The notes beneath the pieces are model-generated. The model did no database searches. It was not told the origin of the DNA and was given only the letters and a program-made list of their open reading frames with translations. This document shows, piece after piece, positions 1-6,354 of a stretch of DNA of 8,229 nt. The position numbers were made by a program, and so were the translations under genes. The stretch is from positions 1 through 8,229 of the forward strand of contig CAKRYE010000073.1 of assembly GCA_934426285.1 (NCBI GenBank). Reading direction: 5' to 3'. Every line of letters begins with the position of its first letter. The stretch's first letter is position 1. The stretch comes from an uncultured Blautia sp. Lineage in GTDB: Bacteria; Bacillota; Clostridia; Lachnospirales; Lachnospiraceae.

Positions 1-906
1 AGTTCTAAGACTCTCTGCCACTTTCTTATATGCAGGTACCGGAACGTGGTATTCTTCGCCCATTCTTACTACTTCATAGACTAATCCGTCGATTTCGGAC
101 TGTTTTCCTGCCATGATATCTCTCTGCATGGATGTGGTTGCTTCCGGTGCTAGGTTGGAGAGAATTTTTAAATTTACATCTACCATGTCTTTCTGGAATG
201 GGACTCCCATGGCTTCTGCGAGTGCTGCGATTTCTCTTATCATGGTTTTGAAGAGTTCTCTGGCTTCGCCTTCTTTCTGGAAGTCTGCGGCTGTGGCGTG
301 GTAGTAGAGCCCTGCTGCACCGATTGGGGAAACGTAGGAAAATTTCTCCAGAGCTTCGCGGCGGATATTCTCGGAGAGGATTCCGTCGATGTGACTGTCG
401 CAGAGGTCTTTCTGAATTTCTTTCAGTTCTGGTCTGGATTCTGCTTTGTCACGCACACCAAATACGATACGCAGGATCTGGCCGTGTTGGAGTAGTCTGC
501 CTGGTTCTTTGATGTTTGCGGAGACGTAGATGCATCCGTCTGTTACAAGGAGCTCAGGAAGCTGTTTCTGCATCTTTCTGCCGGTTCCGTAGATGTTTAA
601 GACCGGAATTACAATGGTTGTTTTCTTTGCGATCTGTTTGATAAATGGAATGGTTTCATCCAGGGAATAGCCTTTTACGCAGACAAAAATTACGTCTGGA
701 TGGTCTGTGTAATGTTCCATGTCTGTAGCCGGGATGGTGATCGTTTCTTCGGTTTTGTCCCACATTTTTTCTAAGGTAAGGCCCTGTTCCTGGATTGTTT
801 TCAGGTGTTCGCCTCGGGCGATCAGAGTTACATCCTTGCCTGCTTTTTTCATATAATATCCGGTAACGCCGCCGGTTCCGCCGGCTCCGATGATTAAGTA
901 TTTCAT
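1..906 (-). CDS. Ketopantoate reductase (PanE/ApbA) family protein, 3' end outside window
   Basis: I read 302 uninterrupted codons from ATG at 906 to the left edge. Family proteins are about 300-310 residues, so only the last few residues are missing. The N-terminal Rossmann fold starts at residue 2 with the NAD(P)-binding glycine run GAGGTGG (7-13). The family Lys is in CVKGY (Lys78). The second domain has Lys188 in EKFSY and the C-terminal motif TSMQRDIMAGKQSEID (258-273), with Ser259 and Glu271 matching the Ser and Glu of PanE. PanE reduces 2-dehydropantoate to pantoate with NADPH in the cytosol, on the pathway to coenzyme A. The Asn residues that usually follow the second-domain Lys (KLxxNxxxN) are absent here (KFSYVSPIG), so the true substrate may be another 2-oxo acid. 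No other pantothenate gene is nearby. The ribosome binding site is weak (GGGG, about 11 bases before the ATG). Family assignment is firm; substrate is not. Confidence 0.85.
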   Translation of the reverse strand, partial: MKYLIIGAGGTGGVTGYYMKKAGKDVTLIARGEHLKTIQEQGLTLEKMWDKTEETITIPATDMEHYTDHPDVIFVCVKGYSLDETIPFIKQIAKKTTIVIPVLNIYGTGRKMQKQLPELLVTDGCIYVSANIKEPGRLLQHGQILRIVFGVRDKAESRPELKEIQKDLCDSHIDGILSENIRREALEKFSYVSPIGAAGLYYHATAADFQKEGEARELFKTMIREIAALAEAMGVPFQKDMVDVNLKILSNLAPEATTSMQRDIMAGKQSEIDGLVYEVVRMGEEYHVPVPAYKKVAESLRT

Positions 907-946
907 AGTTTTTTCTGCCCCGCTTTCATAGTTTGTTTCTTATATT

Positions 947-955
947 ATCATAGCA
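947..955 (-). promoter_or_regulatory. Probable promoter (extended -10) of the PanE-family gene
   Basis: On the minus strand TGC-TATGAT gives an extended -10 element about 40 bases before the ATG at 906. The matching -35 is poor (around TGAAGA, 16-base spacer), as is common for extended -10 promoters. Expected transcript start is near 940, giving a leader of about 34 bases. This is inference from consensus only. Confidence 0.4.
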
Positions 956-1008
956 CAATTGTAATTTTTCTTCAGTATATTTATGCATTACGTCGACATA
1001 ATTTTGCA

Positions 1009-1037
1009 TTGACAGTTTATTTTTTGACCTGTAATAT
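1009..1037 (+). promoter_or_regulatory. Sigma-A type promoter of the RluA-family gene
   Basis: TTGACA at 1009-1014 and TAATAT at 1032-1037 are separated by 17 bases, close to the vegetative consensus. The transcript would start near 1044 and carry a leader of about 94 bases before the ATG at 1138. A weak stem (TATGG 1090-1094 with CCATA 1105-1109) is the only structure I see in that leader. Confidence 0.65.
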
Positions 1038-1051
1038 CAATATATTAATAT
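1024..1051 (+). promoter_or_regulatory. Possible second, overlapping promoter of the RluA-family gene
   Basis: TTGACC at 1024-1029 and a second TAATAT at 1046-1051 with a 16-base spacer repeat the arrangement of the promoter at 1009-1037, shifted by about 15 bases. The sequence is AT-rich, so the second copy could be chance. Confidence 0.3.
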
Positions 1052-1137
1052 TTATCCAACTCTGACATCAGTAAAACGGATATAAACAATATGGCAATAA
1101 TTATCCATACGATTAATTGTGCAAAGGAATCATCAAG

Positions 1138-2223
1138 ATGGAACGATATCTGGAATTTAGAATAGATGAACAAACTGCAGAAATTAAAATTGAAGCATTC
1201 CTGAAAAAGAATGCAGGACTTACGAAACGACAGATCAGTCAGGCGAAGTTTCGACTGGATGGAATTACAAAAAACGGGATACGCTGTCGTGTGACTGAGA
1301 CAGCATATCCCGGTGATGTGATCCGTGTTTGTCTGGAGGAAGCGCAGACTGCTTCTGCACATCTTGAAAATTATAATTTCAAAATCGGTAGTAAAACTCA
1401 AGCAGGCCTTCATTGTGATAAAGCTTCAATTCCAGTTTCCGAAGCTTCTCTTTCTCTGGATATTGTATATGAAGATACAGATATTTTGGCAGTTAATAAA
1501 CCGGCGGGAATGGTTACGCATCCGACAGGAATACATTATGCAGACAGTCTCTCCAATCTTGTTGCCGACTACTTTCGAGAGAAAAATGAGTCTGTCTGCG
1601 TCCGTCCAGTAGGACGGCTGGATCAGGAAACTTCCGGGATTGTGATTTTTGCCAAGAATCAGGTGGCTGCTTCGAGACTTCAATCTGTAAAGTCTCCATG
1701 CAAGATCCATAAGCAGTATCTTGCTGTTGTATCCGGTGCTTTGCCTGTAGATGCCCCTGATGTCTGGCATACCATAAATCTGCCGCTGATACAGGACCCT
1801 GAGAATCATCTGAAAATGAAAACTGCTGCTGATCTTTCCTTACATTCCTCTGTATTATCAGGAAAAATCAAAACAGCAGTTACTCATTATCATACTCTCT
1901 TTACCAGTCAGGATTGGTCACTTGTCACACTTAAACTGGACACCGGACGTACCCATCAGATCCGTGTCCATATGTCTTCGACTGGGCATCCACTTCTTGG
2001 GGATTCGTTGTATGAAAAAAATATTACTGAAAAACAGTCACCTAATAAGGATGCAGATATAGCTCCAGTACCATGCTTGCAACATCCATTCAAACGTGCG
2101 GCACTTCATGCATGGAGAGTTTCTTTTCAGCATCCTTTCAAAGATGAATTTATCTCACTGGAAGCTCCATTGCCTTTCGATTTTCGTGAGCTGGTTTCAT
2201 TTTTGGGCCCTGGCTCTATTTAA
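1138..2223 (+). CDS. RluA-family RNA pseudouridine synthase
   Basis: This 361-residue cytosolic enzyme should convert specific uridines in rRNA or tRNA to pseudouridine. An S4-like RNA-binding region covers roughly residues 15-65 ([22 protein letters not shown]...). The catalytic domain starts near 107 with [22 protein letters not shown]. The catalytic motif is GRLDQETSG (159-167), with nucleophile Asp162. The RTHQIRVHM motif (271-279) and GDSLY (288-292) follow, both family hallmarks. A stretch of about 20 polar residues (293-315) after GDSLY is longer than I expect and looks like a surface loop. The ATG at 1138 is preferred because AAAGGAA (1123-1129) lies 8 bases upstream; a TTG at 1117 is in frame but leaves the binding site inside the gene. 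Its last four bases overlap the end of ribH on the other strand. RluA-type and RluD-type enzymes cannot be told apart reliably by eye, so the target site is unknown. Confidence 0.93.
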   Translation: MERYLEFRIDEQTAEIKIEAFLKKNAGLTKRQISQAKFRLDGITKNGIRCRVTETAYPGDVIRVCLEEAQTASAHLENYNFKIGSKTQAGLHCDKASIPVSEASLSLDIVYEDTDILAVNKPAGMVTHPTGIHYADSLSNLVADYFREKNESVCVRPVGRLDQETSGIVIFAKNQVAASRLQSVKSPCKIHKQYLAVVSGALPVDAPDVWHTINLPLIQDPENHLKMKTAADLSLHSSVLSGKIKTAVTHYHTLFTSQDWSLVTLKLDTGRTHQIRVHMSSTGHPLLGDSLYEKNITEKQSPNKDADIAPVPCLQHPFKRAALHAWRVSFQHPFKDEFISLEAPLPFDFRELVSFLGPGSI

Positions 2224-2687
2224 GCCTCAAGTTCTTTTATTAAATTTACCATCTCAATGGCACTGAGTGCACAGTCATAGCCTTTATTTCCTGCTTTTGT
2301 ACCTGCGCGCTCAATTGCCTGCTCGATATTCTCTGTTGTAAGTACTCCGAACAATACCGGAACTCCTGTTTCCAATGACACTGATGCAATACCTTTGGAA
2401 ACCTCGTTGCATACATAATCATAATGGCTGGTATTTCCACGGATCACTGCACCAACACAGATTACAGCATCATATTTTCCACTTTTTGACATTTTGGACG
2501 CGATCAGCGGGATTTCAAAAGCACCTGGCACCCAGGCTACCTGAATATCTTCTTCCTTTACATTATGACGTGTCAGTCCATCCATTGCACCGCTTACCAG
2601 TTTAGAAGTAATGAACTCATTGAAACGTGCTGCTACAATTCCTACTTTCATTCCATCTGATACTAATTTTCCTTCTAATGTTTTCAT
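2220..2687 (-). CDS. ribH: 6,7-dimethyl-8-ribityllumazine synthase (RibH)
   Basis: At 155 residues this is the standard length. It condenses 5-amino-6-ribitylaminouracil with 3,4-dihydroxy-2-butanone 4-phosphate to form lumazine, the penultimate step of riboflavin synthesis; the family usually forms pentamers or 60-subunit shells. Visible motifs in order are ARFNEFIT (20-27, Phe22 being the residue that stacks on the substrate ring), PGAFEIP (54-60), [15 protein letters not shown] (81-95, His88 the proposed catalytic base) and [20 protein letters not shown] (117-136, Arg127 binding phosphate). The ATG at 2687 is preceded by AAAGGAT at a normal distance. It is the last gene of the ribD-ribE-ribBA-ribH operon, 110 bases after ribBA. 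Its stop overlaps the end of the convergent pseudouridine synthase gene, and no terminator lies between them. Confidence 0.97.
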   Translation of the reverse strand: MKTLEGKLVSDGMKVGIVAARFNEFITSKLVSGAMDGLTRHNVKEEDIQVAWVPGAFEIPLIASKMSKSGKYDAVICVGAVIRGNTSHYDYVCNEVSKGIASVSLETGVPVLFGVLTTENIEQAIERAGTKAGNKGYDCALSAIEMVNLIKELEA

Positions 2688-2720
2688 TTTTTTAATCCTT
2701 TCATCTGTAAATTTATTTTT

Positions 2721-2734
2721 AACCTGTACAGGTT
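2721..2734. repeat. 14-base perfect palindrome between ribBA and ribH
   Basis: AACCTGTACAGGTT reads the same on both strands. As RNA it would fold only into a short 5-bp stem with a GUAC loop, so a dimeric protein site is as likely as a hairpin. On the minus strand it directly follows TATAAA, a possible -10, but no good -35 sits upstream. Function unknown. Confidence 0.5.
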
Positions 2735-2761
2735 TTTATACAAAGTAAGTTTTATTTTCGG

Positions 2762-2780
2762 TAACGTTATTGTTACGTTA
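2762..2780. repeat. Inverted repeat just downstream of ribBA
   Basis: TAACGT (2762-2767) and ACGTTA (2775-2780) are inverted around a 7-base centre; an alternative register pairs GTAAC with GTTAC. In the rib transcript it would be a weak 6-bp stem about 18 bases after the ribBA stop, without a following U-run, so it is not a convincing terminator. It could serve as an mRNA end-stabilising hairpin or a protein site. Confidence 0.4.
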
Positions 2781-2797
2781 AAAATTCTCTGCCGCAT

Positions 2798-3997
2798 TTA
2801 ATACTTCAGAATATGTCCCATCCGTAATTGTTTTGTTTTGAGATAGTACAGATCATATGCTGTCGCATTCATCTGGATCGGAACTCTCTTTTTGATCTTG
2901 ATTCCAAATTCTTCCAGCTGATAAACCTTATCCGGATTATTTGTCAACAGGCGCAGTTCTTTTACTCCCAGATTTCTCAGAATCTGCGCACCTATATAAT
3001 ATTCTCTTTCATCCCCGGCAAATCCAAGTGCCAGATTCGCTTCGAGTGTATCCATTCCCTGTTCCTGAAGTTCATAAGCACGGAGTTTATTGATCAGTCC
3101 GATTCCTCGTCCTTCCTGTCTCATATAAAGAAGTATTCCCCTTCCCTCTTCTTCAATCTGGGACATAGCTGCTGCAAACTGCTGTCCGCAGTCACAGCGC
3201 TGAGATCCAAACACGTCTCCTGTCAGGCACTCCGAATGCACACGGCACAGAACATCTTTTCCATCTCCAATTTCACCTTTTACCAGCGCCACATGATGTT
3301 CACCATTAAGACGGTTTACAAATCCGTATGCCATAAATTCTCCGTATCTGGTAGGCATTTTTGTAGTCGTCACGCGGTCCACCAGAATATCATGGCATTT
3401 ACGGTAATTCTGAATATCTTTGATCGTTATGAATTTCAGATTCCACTTTCTGGCAAGTTCCCGTAACTCAGAGGTCCTCATCATAGTACCGTCTTCTCGC
3501 ATAATTTCACAACACAGGCCACACTGTTTTAATCCGGCAAGTCTGCAGAGATCTACAGTTGCCTCTGTATGTCCGTTCCTTTCCAGCACCCCATTCTTCT
3601 TTGCCAGAAGCGGAAACATATGTCCGGGACGTCTGAAATCTTCGGGTTTTGCATTCTCATCTACGCATTTCATGGCTGTAACAGAACGTTCTGCTGCGGA
3701 GATTCCTGTACTGGTACTGACATGGTCTACGGAAACAGTAAAAGCCGTTTCGTGATTATCAGAATTTTCTGCTACCATCTGCGGGAAGTGCAGTTTTCTT
3801 ACATATTCCTCAGACATTGGCATACAGATAAGTCCCTTTCCATGGGTAGCCATAAAATTAATATTTTCTGTTGTGGCAAACTCTGCTGCACAGATAAAAT
3901 CTCCTTCATTTTCTCTGTCCGGATCATCCGTTACCAGAATAATTTTTCCATTTCGAAGTTCTTCCAAAGCTTCTTCTACTGAATCAAATCCGTTCAT
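2798..3997 (-). CDS. ribBA: Bifunctional 3,4-dihydroxy-2-butanone-4-phosphate synthase / GTP cyclohydrolase II (RibBA)
   Basis: At 399 residues this is the usual length for the fused enzyme that feeds both branches of riboflavin synthesis. The N-terminal RibB domain (about 1-200) converts ribulose 5-phosphate to dihydroxybutanone phosphate plus formate. It shows the acidic loop [10 protein letters not shown] (24-33), [13 protein letters not shown] (96-108), [11 protein letters not shown] (140-150) and [11 protein letters not shown] (162-172). The third loop position is Pro26, where Glu is common. The C-terminal RibA domain (about 205-399) opens GTP. It shows the zinc ligands Cys257, Cys268 and Cys270 in [15 protein letters not shown], then [17 protein letters not shown] (292-308) and LLTNNPDK (350-357). 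Both active sites look intact. The ATG at 3997 follows a strong AAGGAGAG (4003-4010). It is the third gene of the rib operon, 163 bases after ribE. Confidence 0.97.
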   Translation of the reverse strand: MNGFDSVEEALEELRNGKIILVTDDPDRENEGDFICAAEFATTENINFMATHGKGLICMPMSEEYVRKLHFPQMVAENSDNHETAFTVSVDHVSTSTGISAAERSVTAMKCVDENAKPEDFRRPGHMFPLLAKKNGVLERNGHTEATVDLCRLAGLKQCGLCCEIMREDGTMMRTSELRELARKWNLKFITIKDIQNYRKCHDILVDRVTTTKMPTRYGEFMAYGFVNRLNGEHHVALVKGEIGDGKDVLCRVHSECLTGDVFGSQRCDCGQQFAAAMSQIEEEGRGILLYMRQEGRGIGLINKLRAYELQEQGMDTLEANLALGFAGDEREYYIGAQILRNLGVKELRLLTNNPDKVYQLEEFGIKIKKRVPIQMNATAYDLYYLKTKQLRMGHILKY

Positions 3998-4160
3998 TTT
4001 TCTCTCCTTATGCGATGTATTTTTCTGATACCATATATTTTTCTTCTGTTAAGAGGGCAAAATCATTCGCATTGGCAGCTTATCTGGTCCATGTCAGGCA
4101 GATAGAGCATTCACTGCACAATTCTGCACCAGTCGAATAACTGCTTTTTGCTTAATTCTG
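3998..4160 (-). other. 163-base gap inside the rib operon
   Basis: The gap between ribE and ribBA is much longer than the 1-base gap between ribD and ribE. It holds the ribBA ribosome binding site, an inverted repeat TATCTG (4081-4086) / CAGATA (4099-4104), and a short Cys-rich open stretch (reading ...ELCSECSICLTWTR) with no ATG. I see no terminator, strong promoter or recognised RNA element. Confidence 0.5.
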
Positions 4161-4808
4161 TCAAAATCCATACTTATTCAGGAAATCCCGTGTGATATTG
4201 CTTTTTACCGGCTGTTCTTTCACAGGTATTATTAATTTCTCCACGTATTTTCCAATTATGTCTGTCTCCAGATTAACGATATCTCCTTCTTTACGTTCCC
4301 CAAGAACGGTAATCTTTACTGTATGAGGAATTGCAGAAATGGAAAAATCTGTTTCTGAGACTTTTGCCACTGTAAGGCTGATTCCATCAATTGTCACAGA
4401 ACCTTTTATCACAATATATTTCATAATGTCTGGCGAAGCCTGAATGGTATACCAGACAGCATTATCATCTCTGCGGACTTCCGTGATTTTTCCTGTTCCA
4501 TCCACATGTCCTGCGACAATATGTCCTCCAAATCTTCCATTTGCAGGCATTGCTCTTTCCAGATTTACATGCTGTCCCGGAGAAAGCTGAATCAGTGCAG
4601 AACGATTTAATGTCTCATGCATCACATCTGCCATAAATCCATTTTTCAGACACGCTGTTACAGTCAGGCAGATTCCATTTACAGCTACGCTGTCTCCTAT
4701 TTTCAGGTCATCCAGGATTTTCTCTGCCTCTATCGTAAATACTGCTGAATTTGCTCCTTTTTTTATTTTTTTCACAGTTCCAAGTTCTTCAACAATTCCC
4801 GTGAACAT
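4161..4808 (-). CDS. ribE: Riboflavin synthase, alpha subunit (RibE)
   Basis: This 215-residue protein dismutates two molecules of 6,7-dimethyl-8-ribityllumazine to riboflavin and the ribitylaminouracil that RibH reuses. The family is a homotrimer built from two similar lumazine-binding barrels, and both are visible. Barrel 1 starts with MFTGIVEELG and has VNGICLTVT (43-51). Barrel 2 starts at GGHIVAGHVDGTG (94-106) and has IDGISLTVA (140-148), followed by IPHTVKITVLG (160-170). The linking motif VNLERAMP (81-88) is echoed by VNLETDIIGKYVEKL (178-192) at the end. Length is standard. The ATG at 4808 lies 1 base after the ribD stop, with GAGGTG inside the end of ribD as the binding site, so the two genes are probably translationally coupled. 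Older Bacillus naming calls this gene ribB. Confidence 0.97.
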   Translation of the reverse strand: MFTGIVEELGTVKKIKKGANSAVFTIEAEKILDDLKIGDSVAVNGICLTVTACLKNGFMADVMHETLNRSALIQLSPGQHVNLERAMPANGRFGGHIVAGHVDGTGKITEVRRDDNAVWYTIQASPDIMKYIVIKGSVTIDGISLTVAKVSETDFSISAIPHTVKITVLGERKEGDIVNLETDIIGKYVEKLIIPVKEQPVKSNITRDFLNKYGF

Positions 4809-4809
4809 T

Positions 4810-5916
4810 TCACTTCACCTCGCTCTCTATGAGAAGATCATCTCCTAATCTGGTTATTTCGCTGTTTTTTAATAATACTGCACTGGCAGGATCAGGAAAT
4901 CCCGTTCCTTCTACTGGCGTCTTTGCTTTTTCTCCTCCAAAAAGTTTGGGTGCTATATAGGTCTGAACTTTCTGAACAATGCCGCTTTCCAGTGCTGACC
5001 AGTTTAAAGAACCCCCTCCTTCCAGCAAAATACTGTCTATCTTTGCAGCTCCCAGAAGTTCCATTAATCTGTTTAAATCTATGTGTCCGTTTTTCTCCGG
5101 AACATACAGAACCTGGCATCCCAGCTCTTCATAATTCTTTATCTTCTGCTGATCTTTACTGCTGCTTGCAATGATTGTAGGAATTGTCGCTGCTGTTCTT
5201 ACAATCTTAGATGTCAGTGGTGTTCTCAGATGGGAATCGCAGATAATACGCACAGGATTTCTGCTGTTTTCCAGTCTGCAGGTGAGCATTGGATCATCGG
5301 CCAGCACGGTTCCCACCCCAACCATAATTCCTGTATATTTCAGTCGCTGTTTCTGTACATGAATTCTGGCAGCTTCTCCTGTCACCCATTTGGATTCACC
5401 TGTATAAGCGGCAATTTTCCCATCCATAGTCATTGCATATTTCATGACCACATACGGTTTTTTATTTTGGATGTAATAAAAGAATGCTTCATTCAATTTA
5501 TCACTCTCTTCTTTTAAAATATTTTCTGTTACTTCAATTCCATGATCCTTCAAAATCCGGATTCCTTTTCCTGCAACCAGTGGATTAGGATCTGATGATC
5601 CGATGATCACGCGTCTGATTCCGGCCTCCAGGATTGCATTCACGCATGGAGGCTGTTTTCCATAATGGCAGCAGGGTTCTAAAGTAACATATATAGATGC
5701 CCCTTCAGGTTCTTCCGTACACGCTGCCAGAGCTTCTCTCTCCGCATGAAGTTCACCGTATTTTCTGTGATATCCCTGACCAATGATCCTTCCGTTTTTA
5801 ACGATCACAGCACCCACCATCGGATTAGGTGCTGTAAAACCCATTCCTTTTTGCGCCAGTTCCAAAGCCATTTTCATATACTGCCTGTCCTGTTCCATAT
5901 CCGTTGTATTTTTCAA
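4810..5916 (-). CDS. ribD: Bifunctional diaminohydroxyphosphoribosylaminopyrimidine deaminase / 5-amino-6-(5-phosphoribosylamino)uracil reductase (RibD)
   Basis: From TTG at 5916 the protein is 368 residues, close to the E. coli and B. subtilis enzymes. The N-terminal cytidine-deaminase-type domain (about 10-150) has TAPNPMVGAVIV (28-39), the HAE motif (57-59, Glu59 proton shuttle) and the zinc motif PCCHYGKQPPC (81-91, ligands His57, Cys82, Cys91). The C-terminal NADPH reductase domain, related to dihydrofolate reductase, has KYAMTMDGKIA (159-169), SKWVTG (175-180), GVGTVLADDP (200-209) and LLEGGGSLNW (297-306). Start choice: AGCAGGAG (5925-5932) sits 8 bases before the TTG. An in-frame ATG at 5961 lies in the U-rich tail of a hairpin without a good binding site, and ATG at 5898 has none at proper spacing. 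It is the first gene of the riboswitch-controlled operon. Confidence 0.95.
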   Translation of the reverse strand: MKNTTDMEQDRQYMKMALELAQKGMGFTAPNPMVGAVIVKNGRIIGQGYHRKYGELHAEREALAACTEEPEGASIYVTLEPCCHYGKQPPCVNAILEAGIRRVIIGSSDPNPLVAGKGIRILKDHGIEVTENILKEESDKLNEAFFYYIQNKKPYVVMKYAMTMDGKIAAYTGESKWVTGEAARIHVQKQRLKYTGIMVGVGTVLADDPMLTCRLENSRNPVRIICDSHLRTPLTSKIVRTAATIPTIIASSSKDQQKIKNYEELGCQVLYVPEKNGHIDLNRLMELLGAAKIDSILLEGGGSLNWSALESGIVQKVQTYIAPKLFGGEKAKTPVEGTGFPDPASAVLLKNSEITRLGDDLLIESEVK

Positions 5917-5924
5917 TCCATCAT

Positions 5925-5932
5925 CTCCTGCT
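5925..5932 (-). promoter_or_regulatory. Ribosome binding site that decides the ribD start
   Basis: AGCAGGAG on the minus strand ends 8 bases before TTG at 5916. Neither the upstream ATG (5961) nor the downstream ATG (5898) has a comparable site, so it argues for a TTG start. Confidence 0.65.
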
Positions 5933-5960
5933 CTTTTATAGCAATTCCATAAAAATTCCA

Positions 5961-5999
5961 TAAAATAAAGCCCCAGTGTTTTTTCAACATCCAGGGCTT
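5961..5999 (-). terminator. Second terminator-like hairpin, directly before ribD
   Basis: On the minus strand AAGCCC (5999-5994) pairs with GGGCTT (5973-5968). The stem continues through wobble pairs U-G and G-U and a G-C pair, then an internal loop and GUU/AAC around an A-rich loop. It is followed by TTATTTTA. This resembles an intrinsic terminator with a broken U-run. It lies beyond the riboswitch terminator and about 50 bases before the ribD start, so it may be a second checkpoint or only a leader hairpin. Confidence 0.5.
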
Positions 6000-6078
6000 G
6001 GTAATTAATATTTGATATGAATTATCTGCCGACGAATCTGACTCTTTATTTCATCACTGAAATTACTTTAAATGATAT

Positions 6079-6113
6079 AAAAAAGCTCTGGAATAAACTT
6101 ATTATTCCAGAGC
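6079..6113 (-). terminator. Intrinsic terminator of the FMN riboswitch
   Basis: On the minus strand GCTCTGGAATAA (6113-6102) pairs perfectly over 12 bp with TTATTCCAGAGC (6096-6085) around a 5-base loop, followed directly by TTTTTT (6084-6079). It starts 45 bases after the aptamer, the usual layout of a transcription-terminating FMN riboswitch. FMN binding should favour this hairpin and stop transcription before ribD. A competing antiterminator was not resolved; candidates pair CAGUC (6178-6174) with GACUG (6117-6113), or CUGGA near 6174-6170 with UCCAG in the terminator's 3' arm. Confidence 0.9.
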
Positions 6114-6158
6114 AGTCAGCTTTCACAGATCAGTTAATTCTTCTGTATCTTTACTACT

Positions 6159-6265
6159 ATCTTCTTTCATCCAGACTGTACTGTCGGCTTCGGAATTGCA
6201 CCGAATCATACCTTACGGCTCGTGGGCTTTACCACCGGTAGGGAATTGCACCCTGCCCTGAAGAT
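6159..6265 (-). promoter_or_regulatory. FMN riboswitch (RFN element)
   Basis: The minus strand carries the conserved RFN aptamer. The closing stem P1 is ATCTTC (6265-6260) with GAAGAT (6164-6159). Between them, in order, come AGGGCAGGGTGCAATTCCC, TACCGGTGGTAAAGCCC, CGAGC, GATTCGGTGCAATTCCGAA, GCCGACAGT and AGTCTGGATGAAAG. All are hallmark segments of this class, and all helices can form. It binds FMN, the product of riboflavin kinase, and represses riboflavin synthesis or transport genes. Placed ahead of ribD with a strong terminator after it, it should act by premature transcription termination. The aptamer appears intact at 107 bases. Confidence 0.97.
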
Positions 6266-6279
6266 CTTATTTTATTTTT

Positions 6280-6310
6280 ATCAGCAATTTTTACGATTTA
6301 CCTTGCTGAT
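6280..6310 (-). repeat. Inverted repeat at the 5' end of the rib transcript
   Basis: On the minus strand ATCAGCAA (6310-6303) pairs perfectly with TTGCTGAT (6287-6280) around a 15-base loop. The stem begins at about the predicted transcript start and ends 14 bases before the aptamer. No U-run follows on either strand, so it is not a terminator. A 5'-end hairpin that protects the mRNA from decay is one reading. Confidence 0.6.
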
Positions 6311-6317
6311 GTCTGAC

Positions 6318-6346
6318 AGTATACTCTTAATTTTTATCTCTGTCAA
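6318..6346 (-). promoter_or_regulatory. Sigma-A promoter of the rib operon
   Basis: On the minus strand TTGACA (6346-6341) and TATACT (6323-6318) are separated by exactly 17 bases, a near-perfect vegetative promoter. The transcript should start near 6311, just ahead of the leader hairpin and the FMN aptamer. The -35 begins 9 bases after the stop codon of the AAA+ gene. Confidence 0.88.
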
Positions 6347-6354
6347 GATTTTTT

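Larger units (their letters stand above)
5917..6354 (-). other. Long untranslated leader and promoter region of the rib operon
   Basis: These 438 bases contain no credible gene. Read on the minus strand they hold, in order: the promoter, a hairpin at the predicted transcript start, the FMN riboswitch, a strong terminator, an A/T-rich linker (6078-6000), a second terminator-like hairpin and the ribD binding site. The linker has one small stem, ATTTCA/TGAAAT around GTGA (6063-6048), with no U-run after it. Confidence 0.85.

Noticed and set aside
1045..1809. Minus-strand open frames opposite the RluA-family gene (1045-1413, 1426-1809)
   Set aside because: They are shadows of a gene with intact family motifs, and the products resemble no known protein.
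2205..2235. Bidirectional terminator at the junction of the pseudouridine synthase gene and ribH
   Set aside because: Only a 4-bp stem can form and neither strand has a proper U-run.
2828..3982. Long open frames on the plus strand opposite ribBA (2828-3466, 3420-3755, 3569-3982)
   Set aside because: They lie antisense to a clearly conserved gene, have no ribosome binding site or recognisable domain, and read as low-complexity translation of the reverse strand.
6017..6241. 74-codon plus-strand open frame across the rib leader
   Set aside because: It is antisense to the FMN aptamer and its terminator; the sequence is fully explained by RNA structure on the other strand.
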